Shown here piece by piece: positions 29,125-37,488 of a stretch of DNA of 64,000 nucleotides (the first letter of the stretch is position 1; every line of letters starts with the position of its first letter). The notes under the pieces are model-generated. The model was not told where the DNA came from. It searched no databases and saw only the letters and a program-made list of their open reading frames with translations. Position numbers and translations under genes: made by a program. The stretch is from AC-32 sp963755635 (GTDB taxonomy: Bacteria > Actinomycetota > Thermoleophilia > Gaiellales > Gaiellaceae), in assembly GCA_963755635.1 (NCBI GenBank), contig CAVWKS010000010.1, positions 372,001 to 436,000 on the forward strand, written 5' to 3'.

Positions 29125-29769
29125 GTGAAGAATCCGCTCAGGAGCGAGGCCGACGCATTCCAGTTCCTGCTGGGCGCGGCGGTCTACTTCGGCCTGATCG
29201 CGATCGCCGGGGTGATCAACGCGTGGGCCGGGCTCGCGGTCTTCGTGGTCCTGAGCGTGATCGTCGTGCTGTGGTGGCTGCGCGCACGGCGTGTCGAGGT
29301 GGCGCGGAAGGAGGCGCCTCGCAGCCGCAGCGGGCCGGACGAGCGGCGGATCCTCGTGATCGCGAACGAGACGGTCGGTGGCCGCGAGCTCCGGGACCGG
29401 ATCGCGGAGCGAGCTCATGGGCAGCGGGCCGAGGTCCTGGTCGTCACCCCTGCGCTGAACACGCCGCTCAAGCACTTCACGTCGGACATCGACGGCGCTC
29501 GCAAGGAGGCCGGCAAGCGGCTGGAGGACAGCCTGGCGCGCCTACGAGGAGCCGGGCTCGAAGCCCGTGGCGAGGTCGGCGACGGGGACCCGCTGCAGGC
29601 GATCGAGGACGCGCTGCGCACCTTCGGCGCTGACGAAGTGATCATCTCGACGCATCCCGAAGGCCGCTCCAACTGGCTCGAGCGCGGCGTCGTCCAGGGC
29701 GCGCGCGACCGTTTCGAGGTCCCGATCACGCACGTCGTGGTCGACCTCGAGGCCGAGGACGCCGGCTAG
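29125..29769 (+). CDS. Membrane-anchored protein with stress-protein-like domain
   Basis: From GTG 29125 (2 bases after coxC) the 214-residue protein has a two-helix membrane hairpin (residues 12-55), where small subunit IV-type proteins lie in other caa3 operons. A cytoplasmic domain follows (72-210) and is clearly related to both halves of the gene before coxC: RRILVIANETVGGREL, KRLEDSLARLRGAGL and DEVIISTHPEGRSNWL. It therefore looks like a subunit IV-like hairpin fused to a UspA-like domain. Function is inferred from place only. Confidence 0.72.
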   Translation: MKNPLRSEADAFQFLLGAAVYFGLIAIAGVINAWAGLAVFVVLSVIVVLWWLRARRVEVARKEAPRSRSGPDERRILVIANETVGGRELRDRIAERAHGQRAEVLVVTPALNTPLKHFTSDIDGARKEAGKRLEDSLARLRGAGLEARGEVGDGDPLQAIEDALRTFGADEVIISTHPEGRSNWLERGVVQGARDRFEVPITHVVVDLEAEDAG

Positions 29770-30368
29770 TGCTTGCCGCCTGACGACGCGACGAACTTCG
29801 CGACCGCCATGATCTGAGCCGGCGTCAGCTGACCCTTGAAGGCGGGCATGATCGCGCCGCCGTTTGTTACCTGCCGCACCGCGCGCGCGAGGCTCGGCTT
29901 GAGGTCGTCCAGGTTCGGCCCGACCGTTCCGTTCGTGCCCGCCGCAGCGAGCGTGTGGCAGCTGCCGCAGTTCGCGGTGAAGATGTCCTTGCCGCTGGTC
30001 GGGGAGCCGCCGCCGGCGCCCGGCACGCCCGCGGAGGCGGCGACGAACGCCGAGACGTCCTGGGCGTCCGTGCCGGTCACGAGGTTCGCGGGCATCTTGC
30101 TGCTCGCGAGCGAGATCTGCTGACGGACGACCTGCTGGATCGTGATCTGCTTGTAGCCCTGCTGCCGGTCCGAGGCGAAGGCGTCGTCGAGGTTCGGCCC
30201 GACCGTGCCGTGCGTGCCTGCGGCAGCGAGCGTGTGGCAGCCGCCGCACTTGGCGAGGAAGAGCTGCTTGCCGTGGCCCGAGTCGCCGCCCTTGACGATC
30301 CCGCCCGTGCCGCACCCCGCCGCGAGCAGCGCGGCCACGAGCGCGAGGACGGCCGCGCCCGCCCGCAC
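29766..30368 (-). CDS. Diheme cytochrome c lipoprotein
   Basis: This 200-residue secreted protein has a lipoprotein signal (LVAALLAAGC, Cys at about 19) and two cytochrome c domains with heme motifs CGGCH (about 41) and CGSCH (about 137); the second copy of the HTLAAAGT..GTVGPNLDD segment is nearly the same as the first, so the gene arose by internal duplication. Distal methionines lie in KMPANL and IMPAFKG. It probably delivers electrons to the caa3 oxidase encoded convergently. It is the last gene of the tatA-led reverse operon; GTG start overlaps the STAS gene stop by one base. Confidence 0.92.
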   Translation of the reverse strand: MRAGAAVLALVAALLAAGCGTGGIVKGGDSGHGKQLFLAKCGGCHTLAAAGTHGTVGPNLDDAFASDRQQGYKQITIQQVVRQQISLASSKMPANLVTGTDAQDVSAFVAASAGVPGAGGGSPTSGKDIFTANCGSCHTLAAAGTNGTVGPNLDDLKPSLARAVRQVTNGGAIMPAFKGQLTPAQIMAVAKFVASSGGKH

Positions 30369-30721
30369 TATGCCGACGAAGAGATTTGCTCGACCGCCTC
30401 GGCGCGCGTCGGGTAGATGGTGAAGACGCGGTCGAGGCCGGTGATCTCGAAGATCTTCGTGATGTTGCGGTCGTTGCAGACGAGCGAGAGCTGACCGTCG
30501 TTCGTGCGCAGCCGCTTGACGCCGCCGACGAGCACGCCGAGCGTCGTCGAGTCGATGAACGTCGTGTTCGAGAAGTCGACCACGACCTCCTTGGCACCCT
30601 TGGCGATCGCGTCGAGCAGTTCTTGCTTGAACTCCGGCGCCGTGTAGAGGTCGACCTCGCCCGAGAGCGAGATCACGTAGAGGCCGTCGCCGACCTGCTC
30701 GGTGCTGATGTCGAAGTTCAC
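30368..30721 (-). CDS. STAS-domain anti-sigma factor antagonist
   Basis: This 117-residue protein is a single STAS domain of the SpoIIAA/RsbV type: beta strands around LYVISLSGEVDLYTAPEFKQ, and the phosphorylation-site loop DFSNTTFIDSTTLGVLVGG with the conserved Ser at about 59. Such antagonists, when unphosphorylated, bind anti-sigma kinases and free a sigma factor. No partner kinase is adjacent; it lies in an operon with a TPR protein, a deaminase and Tat genes. Confidence 0.92.
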   Translation of the reverse strand: MNFDISTEQVGDGLYVISLSGEVDLYTAPEFKQELLDAIAKGAKEVVVDFSNTTFIDSTTLGVLVGGVKRLRTNDGQLSLVCNDRNITKIFEITGLDRVFTIYPTRAEAVEQISSSA

Positions 30722-30733
30722 GCGCGCCGGAGT

Positions 30734-31609
30734 CTAGCGGTGCGACTTCGGCAGGAACGCCTGAAGCTGCGCGATCGTCTGGCGCGCGATCTGCGCCTGG
30801 GCTCCCTGCGGCTCCAGCTTCACGTAGCGCCGGTATGCCGCGAGTGCGATCCGCGCCTGTTTCGGATCGGCGGAGAGCTGCAGCGACTGCTGAGCCACGC
30901 TTGCGAGCTGCAGCTGGGCGTTCGCCTCCTGCGAGGTCCCGCGCGAGGCTGTCGCGAGCTGCTGGTAGACCTGCTCCGCCTTCTGGAACGCCGTGCTCAT
31001 CTTCGTGAAGGCGGTCTGCGCCTGGGTCTTGAGCGTCTGGCTGAGCGGGTCTCCTGTGAACGCCTGCCCGAAGGTGGAGTTCAGGTCGACGCCGGGCGGC
31101 GTCGCGTTCTCTGCGGTCAGCGCGGCCTGCGCAGCCGACGCGTTGTTGCGAGCCGTCTCGGCCGTGCCCTGGTAGATGCTCGCCAGCTGGTTGAGGACGT
31201 CGAGGTTCCTCGGCTGCACTGCGAGCGCGCTCTTCAGAGTCGCGGTCGCAGCCGTCGTGTTCTGCTGCTGCTGGTAGAGCCGCGAGAGGTCGAGATACGC
31301 CTCCATGTTGTTCGGGTGCGCGGTGATTTTCGTCTGGTCGTCCTTGATCTGCGAGCCGACCGAGGTGCCACTGCTGCCCTTGAAGAGGTTGCTGAGAACG
31401 TCGCCGATGCCGGTCGAGCCCGACCCGACGCCGAGCACGACGAATCCGAGAGCGAAGACGACCGCGAGCAGGACGTAGATCACCTTCGCGTGGCGCCGGA
31501 GGCGCGAGAAGAAGAGCTGCTCCTCCCAGCTGGGCGCCGACTGCCGCTTCTTCGGCCGCGCCGCCGCTTCCGCGCGCTTGCGCTGTGCCTGTGCCGCTCC
31601 TCGGGCCAT
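30734..31609 (-). CDS. Single-pass membrane protein with TPR-like repeats
   Basis: This 291-residue protein has a basic N-terminus (RKRAEAAARPKKRQ), one membrane helix (about residues 42-62) and an extracytoplasmic helical region (85-285) with TPR-like units such as NNMEAYLDLSRLYQQQQNTT and NLDVLNQLASIYQGT. It resembles membrane-bound scaffolds in other actinobacteria. It starts 4 bases after the deaminase stop and ends 12 bases before the STAS gene. Confidence 0.75.
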   Translation of the reverse strand: MARGAAQAQRKRAEAAARPKKRQSAPSWEEQLFFSRLRRHAKVIYVLLAVVFALGFVVLGVGSGSTGIGDVLSNLFKGSSGTSVGSQIKDDQTKITAHPNNMEAYLDLSRLYQQQQNTTAATATLKSALAVQPRNLDVLNQLASIYQGTAETARNNASAAQAALTAENATPPGVDLNSTFGQAFTGDPLSQTLKTQAQTAFTKMSTAFQKAEQVYQQLATASRGTSQEANAQLQLASVAQQSLQLSADPKQARIALAAYRRYVKLEPQGAQAQIARQTIAQLQAFLPKSHR

Positions 31610-31613
31610 CTAC

Positions 31614-32621
31614 TTAGGGTATCTGGCTTTCGACGGGGTGGAAGGCCTCCCAGCGGAAGGCGGTCCCGATCGCCTCGAGCCGGCTGGCGGTCTCGGGATC
31701 GCAGAGCGCTCCCTCCAGGCCGGCCAGGAAGAAGTCGCGCGGATCGAGGCCGAGCGCGACGGCGGCCTCGCAGTCGCGGGTCAGGTCCGTGCCGAACATG
31801 GCGGGATCGTCCGTGGAGATCGAGCAGCGCACCCCGGCGCCGACGAGCTGCGGCAACGGGTGCTCGTCGAGCGACGGGACCGCGCGGGTTCGCAGGTTCG
31901 AGATCGGACAGACGTCGAGCACCGTCCCGCGGTCTGCGAGCTCACGGACAAGGGCCGGGTCGTCCACCGCGCGGATGCCGTGCCGCAGCCGGTCAGCCTG
32001 AAGCGCGTCGAGCGCGCCGCGAATCGATTCCGGCCCGGCCACTTCGCCCGCGTGTGGCACGGACGCGAGGCCGAGCTCGCGCGCGAGGGTGAACACCGGC
32101 TCGTAGGGCTCCGGCGGGAACTCCGCCTCGAGCCCGCCGAGCCCGACGCCGACCACGCCCCGGTCCCGGTACTTCGCCGCGTAGCGAACGAGCTCTTCGG
32201 CCTGGTCGAGAGGGCAGCCGCGGTAGATGTCCGGCGTCAGCCGCACCTCCACGCCGTGCAGCTCACGCGCCTCCTGTGCTCCGTCGCAGTAGCCCGCGAA
32301 GATCTCGTCCCAGCCGATCCCCCGGGCGACGCGTTCGGCCGGCGAGAAGATCGCCTCGATGTAGACGGCTCCGTGCGAGGCGGCTTCTTCCGCGTAGTCC
32401 ACGACGACTTGGCGGAAGTCCTGCTCGGTGCGCAGCGCGTTGGTGGTCAGGATCCAGACGTCGATGAAGTGCGCGAAGTCGCGGAAGTCGTAGAGCGCCT
32501 GGAGCTCTTCCTCGGTGTCGGCCGGCAGCGCGTAGTCGTTGCGCCGCGCGATCTCCAGCAGCGTCGCGGGGCGAACTGTGCCCTCGAGATGGACGTGGAG
32601 CTCGATCTTGGGGTACGTCAT
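31614..32621 (-). CDS. add: Adenosine deaminase-family protein
   Basis: From ATG 32621 the 335-residue TIM-barrel metallo-hydrolase shows the zinc motif ELHVHLEGT near the N-terminus, the SVPHAGEVAGPESI loop with catalytic His and Glu, and CSISTDDPAMFGT with the final metal aspartates. Members deaminate adenosine, adenine or aminodeoxyfutalosine; the sequence alone does not settle which. The start was chosen because it overlaps the tatC stop (ATGA) and matches the family; a longer upstream frame is antisense coding. Confidence 0.88.
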   Translation of the reverse strand: MTYPKIELHVHLEGTVRPATLLEIARRNDYALPADTEEELQALYDFRDFAHFIDVWILTTNALRTEQDFRQVVVDYAEEAASHGAVYIEAIFSPAERVARGIGWDEIFAGYCDGAQEARELHGVEVRLTPDIYRGCPLDQAEELVRYAAKYRDRGVVGVGLGGLEAEFPPEPYEPVFTLARELGLASVPHAGEVAGPESIRGALDALQADRLRHGIRAVDDPALVRELADRGTVLDVCPISNLRTRAVPSLDEHPLPQLVGAGVRCSISTDDPAMFGTDLTRDCEAAVALGLDPRDFFLAGLEGALCDPETASRLEAIGTAFRWEAFHPVESQIP

Positions 32622-33385
32622 TCGGTTGCGGTGGCCGTGCTCGACTCCGAGCGCCAGCGCGGCTCGAAGAACGTCGCGAGCCCGATCGAGAGCACGTAAA
32701 GCGAGACGAGCGGGATCACGGAGAGGACCGTCGAGACCGGGTCGACGCCGGGCAGCAAAACGCCGATCACGCACATCACGAAGACCCCCATGCGCCAGGT
32801 CTGCCGCAGCTGCCGCGCGCTCAGGATCCGCAGCCGGACGAGCGCGAGCACGAACACCGGCACCTCGAACGCGAGCGCCACGCCGAGCAGCACGAAGCTG
32901 ACGAAGCGGTAGTAGTCGCGGGCCCGGACCATGATCTGGAAGTGCGACGAGTCGTAGTTCGTCAGGAAGTGGATCGCGGGCGGCAGGATCACGTAGTAGC
33001 CGAAGGCCACGCCGCCCAGGCCGAGCAGCGTCGCGAAGCCGACGAGGAGCGCCATCGAGCGCTGCCGGTGCTCTTCGAACGCGGGGGCGAGGAAGGCCCA
33101 GAGCTGCCAGAAGATGACCGGCAGCGCGAGCAGGAACGCGGCCCAGAGGCTGACCCAGATCGAGGTCGCGAACGGCTCGATCGGGCTGAAGGTCGTCGGC
33201 TTGCGCAGATCAGGCGGCAGCGGGCGGTTGAGCCAGTGCAGCAGATGGCCGTGGAAGACGTAGGTGACCACGAACGCCGCGGCGAGCGCGCCGAGCGAGA
33301 CGATCAGCCGCGTCCGCAGCTCGCCGAGGTGCTCGACCAGCGTCGCCTCCTCGCCGTGGCGCAGGCGCCGCGGGAACGGCCTCAT
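32618..33385 (-). CDS. tatC: Twin-arginine translocase subunit TatC
   Basis: TatC (255 residues) is the membrane receptor for twin-arginine signal peptides. The N-terminal LVEHLGELRTRLIVSLGALA with the conserved Glu, six predicted membrane helices, and FLAPAFEEHRQRS are typical. It follows tatA by 2 bases and overlaps the deaminase gene downstream. Together with TatA it exports folded proteins, for example metalloproteins. Confidence 0.94.
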   Translation of the reverse strand: MRPFPRRLRHGEEATLVEHLGELRTRLIVSLGALAAAFVVTYVFHGHLLHWLNRPLPPDLRKPTTFSPIEPFATSIWVSLWAAFLLALPVIFWQLWAFLAPAFEEHRQRSMALLVGFATLLGLGGVAFGYYVILPPAIHFLTNYDSSHFQIMVRARDYYRFVSFVLLGVALAFEVPVFVLALVRLRILSARQLRQTWRMGVFVMCVIGVLLPGVDPVSTVLSVIPLVSLYVLSIGLATFFEPRWRSESSTATATE

Positions 33386-33387
33386 TG

Positions 33388-33582
33388 CTAGCTCTTGGGG
33401 GGTTCGTCCGCCGCGGGCGGCGGCAGCTCGGCCTGGTCGTCCTTGCCGGAGAGCGAGTCCTTGAACTCGCGCATGCCCTTGCCGAGCGAGCGGCCCATCT
33501 CTGGCAGCCGCTTCGGGCCGAAGACGAGCAGCGCCACGACCAGGAGAAGAATTATCCCGGAGATACCGATCTCGGGAACCAT
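33388..33582 (-). CDS. tatA: Twin-arginine translocase subunit TatA
   Basis: This 64-residue protein has one N-terminal membrane helix, the conserved FGPKRLPEMGRSLGKGMREFK amphipathic helix and an acidic, proline-rich tail. TatA multimers form the translocation pore. It is the first gene of the reverse operon tatA-tatC-add-TPR-STAS-cytochrome c. Confidence 0.95.
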   Translation of the reverse strand: MVPEIGISGIILLLVVALLVFGPKRLPEMGRSLGKGMREFKDSLSGKDDQAELPPPAADEPPKS

Positions 33583-33617
33583 GCCTCAAGCGTAGCGCGT
33601 TGGGGTATGGGGCGATA

Positions 33618-34565
33618 GTGGCGCGAAAGAAAGCCCTTTCCGAGCAGGTGGTCGTCGTGACAGGCGCCTCGAGCGGCCTGGGCCGCGCGATCGCGCGCGG
33701 GGCGGGCGAACGGGGCGCGAAGGTGGTCGTCACGGCGCGCAACGAAGAGGCGCTCTCGAACTGCGTCGAGGAGATCGAGCGGGCGGGCTCCGAGGCGCTT
33801 GCGTTGCCGGCCGACTGCGTGGAGCAGGAGCAGGTCGAGCAGGTGGTCGCGCAGGCGATCGAGCGCTTCGGCCGGATCGACACCTACGTCGCGAACGCGA
33901 TCGTGACCGTCTACGCCGAGGCCGAGCGGCTCGTGCCCGAAGAGCTCCGCCGCGTGATGGACGTCAACTTCTTCGGCGTCGTCTACGGCTACTGGGCCGC
34001 GCTGCCGCACCTGCGGGCGAGCAAGGGGACGTTCCTGCACGTCAGCTCGGCGCTCGCCTACCGCGGGATCCCGCTGCAGGCCGCGTACTGCTCGTCGAAG
34101 GCGGGCCTGCGCGCGTTCTTCGAGTCGGCGCGGGTCGAGGAGCAGAAGAAGGGCACGGGCGTCGCGATCTCGCTGGTCCTGCCCGGCGCGATCAACACGC
34201 CGCAGTTCGACCGCGACCGCCAGAAGATCGGCTACCAGCCGCAGCCCGTGCCGCCGATCTACCAGCCGGAGCCGTTCGCCGAGGCGACGCTGCGCTGCGC
34301 CGAGCGGCCGATCCGCGAGCTGCCGATCTCGTGGGGCGCGCAGAAGGCGCTCTGGGGCCAGAAGCTCGCGCCGCGGGCGGGCGACTGGATCCTGCGCCGC
34401 AACGGGTGGAAGAGCCAGCACACCGACGAGCCGAAGGCGCTCGACGCGCCCGACAACCTCTTCGGTACGCTGCCCGGAGACCCCGGAGCTCACGGCCGGT
34501 TCGACGACAAGTCGCGTGGCTCCACGGTTTGGACGACGCTGCGGCTGCTGTTGCCGAAGGGCTGA
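33618..34565 (+). CDS. Short-chain dehydrogenase/reductase
   Basis: From GTG 33618 the protein has 315 residues. The NAD(P) motif VTGASSGLGRAIA and the catalytic HVSSALAY and YCSSK motifs identify the classical SDR fold. A C-terminal extension of about 60 residues beyond the usual 250 carries GWKSQHTDEP and may cap the active site. Substrate unknown. A longer frame from TTG 33600 is possible. It is divergent from tatA and precedes the suf operon by 25 bases. Confidence 0.88.
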   Translation: MARKKALSEQVVVVTGASSGLGRAIARGAGERGAKVVVTARNEEALSNCVEEIERAGSEALALPADCVEQEQVEQVVAQAIERFGRIDTYVANAIVTVYAEAERLVPEELRRVMDVNFFGVVYGYWAALPHLRASKGTFLHVSSALAYRGIPLQAAYCSSKAGLRAFFESARVEEQKKGTGVAISLVLPGAINTPQFDRDRQKIGYQPQPVPPIYQPEPFAEATLRCAERPIRELPISWGAQKALWGQKLAPRAGDWILRRNGWKSQHTDEPKALDAPDNLFGTLPGDPGAHGRFDDKSRGSTVWTTLRLLLPKG

Positions 34566-34590
34566 CCGAGGCCGCTAGCATGACTTGGAC

Positions 34591-35358
34591 ATGGCTTTGC
34601 TCGAACTAAAAAATCTGCACGTCGCGCTCGAAGACGGAACCGAGATCGTCAAGGGCGTAGATCTCGCCGTGGGCAGCAACGAGGTGCACGCCGTCATGGG
34701 CCCCAACGGCTCCGGCAAGTCCACGCTCGCGTACGCGCTGATGGGGCATCCGGCGTACGTGATCAGCGAGGGCGAGATTCTGTTCGACGGCGAGGACGTG
34801 ACCGCGCTCGGCGCGGACGAGCGCGCGCAGCGCGGCCTGTTCCTCGCGTTCCAGTACCCGCACGCGGTGCCGGGCGTGACCGTGACCAGCTTCATGCGCT
34901 CGGCGATCAACGCCGTGCGCAAGGCGCGCGCCGGAGGCGTCGACGATCCGATGCCGATCCCCGAGTTCCGCCAGGAGATGCTGGGCCAGATGGAGCGGCT
35001 GAAGATCCCGCGCGAGCTGGCGCAGCGCTACCTGAACGACGGCTTCTCGGGCGGCGAGAAGAAGCGCGTCGAGATCCTGCAGATGGCGATGCTCAAGCCG
35101 CGGATCGCGGTGCTCGACGAGACCGACTCAGGGCTCGACATCGACGCCCTGCGGGTCGTCGCGGACGGCATCCAGGATCTCGTCGGGCCCGAGATGGGCG
35201 CGCTCGTGATCACGCACTACCAGCGGATCCTCAACCACATCACGCCCGACTTCGTGCACGTCTTCGTCAACGGGCGGATCGTCGAGGAAGGCGGCCCCGA
35301 GCTGGCGCACAAGCTCGAGGCCAAGGGCTACAAGGCATACGAGGAGGCGGTCGCCTGA
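34591..35358 (+). CDS. sufC: Fe-S cluster assembly ATPase SufC
   Basis: SufC (255 residues) is the ABC-type ATPase of the SufBCD scaffold. It has Walker A GPNGSGKST, the Q-loop, the signature GFSGGEKKRVEILQ and Walker B IAVLDETDSGLDIDAL. ATG 34591 is chosen over the upstream in-frame TTG 34585. The stop overlaps the sufB ATG by one base (TGATG). Confidence 0.96.
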   Translation: MALLELKNLHVALEDGTEIVKGVDLAVGSNEVHAVMGPNGSGKSTLAYALMGHPAYVISEGEILFDGEDVTALGADERAQRGLFLAFQYPHAVPGVTVTSFMRSAINAVRKARAGGVDDPMPIPEFRQEMLGQMERLKIPRELAQRYLNDGFSGGEKKRVEILQMAMLKPRIAVLDETDSGLDIDALRVVADGIQDLVGPEMGALVITHYQRILNHITPDFVHVFVNGRIVEEGGPELAHKLEAKGYKAYEEAVA

Positions 35359-36776
35359 TGGCGACGACCGAGACAGAAGTCGTTCAAGGAATTGGCTCCG
35401 ACTACGAGATCAAGTACGGGTTCCACGTCGCTGAGGACTACTTCTTCAAGTCCGGGCGCGGTGTTTCGCACGAGCTGATCGACGCCATCTCGTCCCACAA
35501 GGACGAGCCCGACTGGATGCGCAAGTTCCGGCACAAGTCGCTCGACTACTTCGTGGCCCGCCCGCTGCCGACGTGGGGGCCGGATCTGTCGACGATCGAC
35601 TTCGAGAACATCTTCTATTACATCCGCCCGACCGAGAAGCAGGCCAACTCGTGGGAGGACCTCCCGGCCGACATCAAGGACACCTGGGACAAGCTCGGCA
35701 TCCCCGAGGCGGAGAAGAAGTACCTCGCAGGCGTCGGCGCGCAGTACGAGTCCGAGGTCGTCTACCACAAGCTCCAGGAGGAGCTCGAGAACCAGGGCGT
35801 GATCTTCCTCGACATGGACTCGGGGCTGCGCGAGCACGAGGAGCTGGTGAAGGAGTACTTCGGGACGGTCATCCCGCAGAACGACAACAAGTTCGCCGCG
35901 CTCAACTCCGCGGTCTGGTCGGGCGGCTCGTTCATCTACGTCCCGCCGGGCGTGAAGGTCGAGATGCCGCTCCAGGCCTACTTCCGGATCAACGCCGAGA
36001 ACATGGGCCAGTTCGAGCGCACGCTGATCATCGTCGACGAGGGCGCCTACGTGCACTACGTCGAGGGCTGCACCGCCCCGATCTACTCGACCGACTCGCT
36101 CCACTCGGCGGTCGTCGAGATCATCGTCAAGCCGAGCGCGCGCTGCCGCTACACGACGATCCAGAACTGGTCGACCAACGTCTACAACCTGGTCACGAAG
36201 CGGGCCGTCGCCTACGAGAACGCGACGATGGAGTGGGTCGACGGCAACCTCGGCTCGAAGATCACCTCCAAGTACCCGAGCATCTGGCTGCTGGGCGAGG
36301 GCGCGCACGGCGAGGTGCTCTCGATCGCCTTCGCCGGCAAGGGCCAGCACACGGACGCCGGCGGGAAGGCGGTTCACATCGCGCCGAACACGACTTCGGT
36401 GATCACCTCGAAGTCGATCTCCAAGAACGGCGGGCGCGCCGGCTACCGCGGCCTGCTCGAGGTCGCCAAGGGCGCGAAGGGCGCGAAGTCGAAGGTCGTC
36501 TGCGACGCGCTGATCCTCGACGAGGACTCGCGCTCCGACACCTACCCGTACATCAAGATCGACGAGGACGAGGTCGACATCGGTCACGAGGCGACGGTCT
36601 CGAAGATCGGCGAAGAGCAGCTCTTCTACCTGATGTCGCGCGGGCTCTCGGAGGCCGAGGCCTCGGCGATGATCGTCTCCGGCTTCGTCGAGCCGATCAC
36701 GAAGGAGCTGCCGCTCGAGTACGCGGTCGAGATGAACCGGTTGATCCAGCTCCAGATGGAGGGCTCCGTCGGGTGA
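35358..36776 (+). CDS. sufB: Fe-S cluster scaffold protein SufB
   Basis: SufB (472 residues) builds [4Fe-4S] clusters with SufC and SufD. The beta-helix core is seen in SGGSFIYVPPGVKVEMPLQA, HYVEGCTAPIYSTDSLHSA and the C-terminal EEQLFYLMSRGLSEAEA with FVEPI. Length is typical. It overlaps the following VOC gene by 4 bases. Confidence 0.96.
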   Translation: MATTETEVVQGIGSDYEIKYGFHVAEDYFFKSGRGVSHELIDAISSHKDEPDWMRKFRHKSLDYFVARPLPTWGPDLSTIDFENIFYYIRPTEKQANSWEDLPADIKDTWDKLGIPEAEKKYLAGVGAQYESEVVYHKLQEELENQGVIFLDMDSGLREHEELVKEYFGTVIPQNDNKFAALNSAVWSGGSFIYVPPGVKVEMPLQAYFRINAENMGQFERTLIIVDEGAYVHYVEGCTAPIYSTDSLHSAVVEIIVKPSARCRYTTIQNWSTNVYNLVTKRAVAYENATMEWVDGNLGSKITSKYPSIWLLGEGAHGEVLSIAFAGKGQHTDAGGKAVHIAPNTTSVITSKSISKNGGRAGYRGLLEVAKGAKGAKSKVVCDALILDEDSRSDTYPYIKIDEDEVDIGHEATVSKIGEEQLFYLMSRGLSEAEASAMIVSGFVEPITKELPLEYAVEMNRLIQLQMEGSVG

Positions 36777-37141
36777 TCGTCGAGCGGACGGACTTCATCT
36801 CCGTCCCGGTGACTGACATGGAGCGGGCGACGCGGTTCTACCGCGACACGCTCGGGCTCGAGCAGGTCACCGAGCGCGGCTTCCCCGAGTTCCAGCTCGG
36901 CGAGAACGTCAGCGTCTACTTGATCGACATGAAGAGCATCGGCTCGTCGTTCACCGGGCCGCATACGGCGCACATCGCGCTGCGCGTAGCGGACGTCGAG
37001 GAGGCGCGCCGCGAGCTCGAGGAAAAGGGGGTCGAGTTCCACGGCGAGACCCGCGACTCGAGCGTTTGCCACATGGCGTTCTTCACCGACCCGGACGGGA
37101 ACGCGCTCATGCTCCACCGCCGGTACGCACCGCAGTCGTGA
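36773..37141 (+). CDS. VOC-family (glyoxalase-like) protein 1
   Basis: This 122-residue vicinal-oxygen-chelate protein has two beta-alpha-beta-beta-beta modules: FISVPVTDMERATRFYRDTL at the N-terminus and the FFTDPDGNALMLHRRYAP end. It lies between sufB and a second VOC gene, with GTGA overlaps on both sides. Substrate unknown; such proteins can be dioxygenases, lyases or binding proteins. Confidence 0.85.
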   Translation: MIVERTDFISVPVTDMERATRFYRDTLGLEQVTERGFPEFQLGENVSVYLIDMKSIGSSFTGPHTAHIALRVADVEEARRELEEKGVEFHGETRDSSVCHMAFFTDPDGNALMLHRRYAPQS

Positions 37142-37488
37142 AAGTCGAGACGGTGGACTTCGTGACCATCCCCACGCGTGACATCGAGCGTGCCGTCGCC
37201 TGGTACACCGAGGTCCTGGGCCTCGAGGGCGGCGGGACCGGCGAGGTCGAGGCGCCAAACGTCACCTTCTCCTTCTGGAGCCCGGAAGCCGACGACGAGG
37301 CGTTTCAGCCGAACGTGGCCGGAGTAGCGCTCCGGGTCGCCGACGTGAAAGACGCCTGCGACGAGCTGGTCGCCGGCGGCGGCGAATTGGTGGGGATCGA
37401 GGACACAGGCGTCTGTCACATGGGCTTCTGCAAGGACCCCGACGGCAACACGATCATCCTGCACCGGAGGTATGCGCCCCGTGACTAG
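37138..37488 (+). CDS. VOC-family (glyoxalase-like) protein 2
   Basis: This 116-residue protein resembles the preceding VOC protein (TIPTRDIERAVAWYTEVLGL at the start; FCKDPDGNTIILHRRYAP at the end), so the pair arose by tandem duplication. GTG 37138 overlaps the previous stop; the 3' end overlaps sufD by 17 bases. Confidence 0.85.
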   Translation: MKVETVDFVTIPTRDIERAVAWYTEVLGLEGGGTGEVEAPNVTFSFWSPEADDEAFQPNVAGVALRVADVKDACDELVAGGGELVGIEDTGVCHMGFCKDPDGNTIILHRRYAPRD

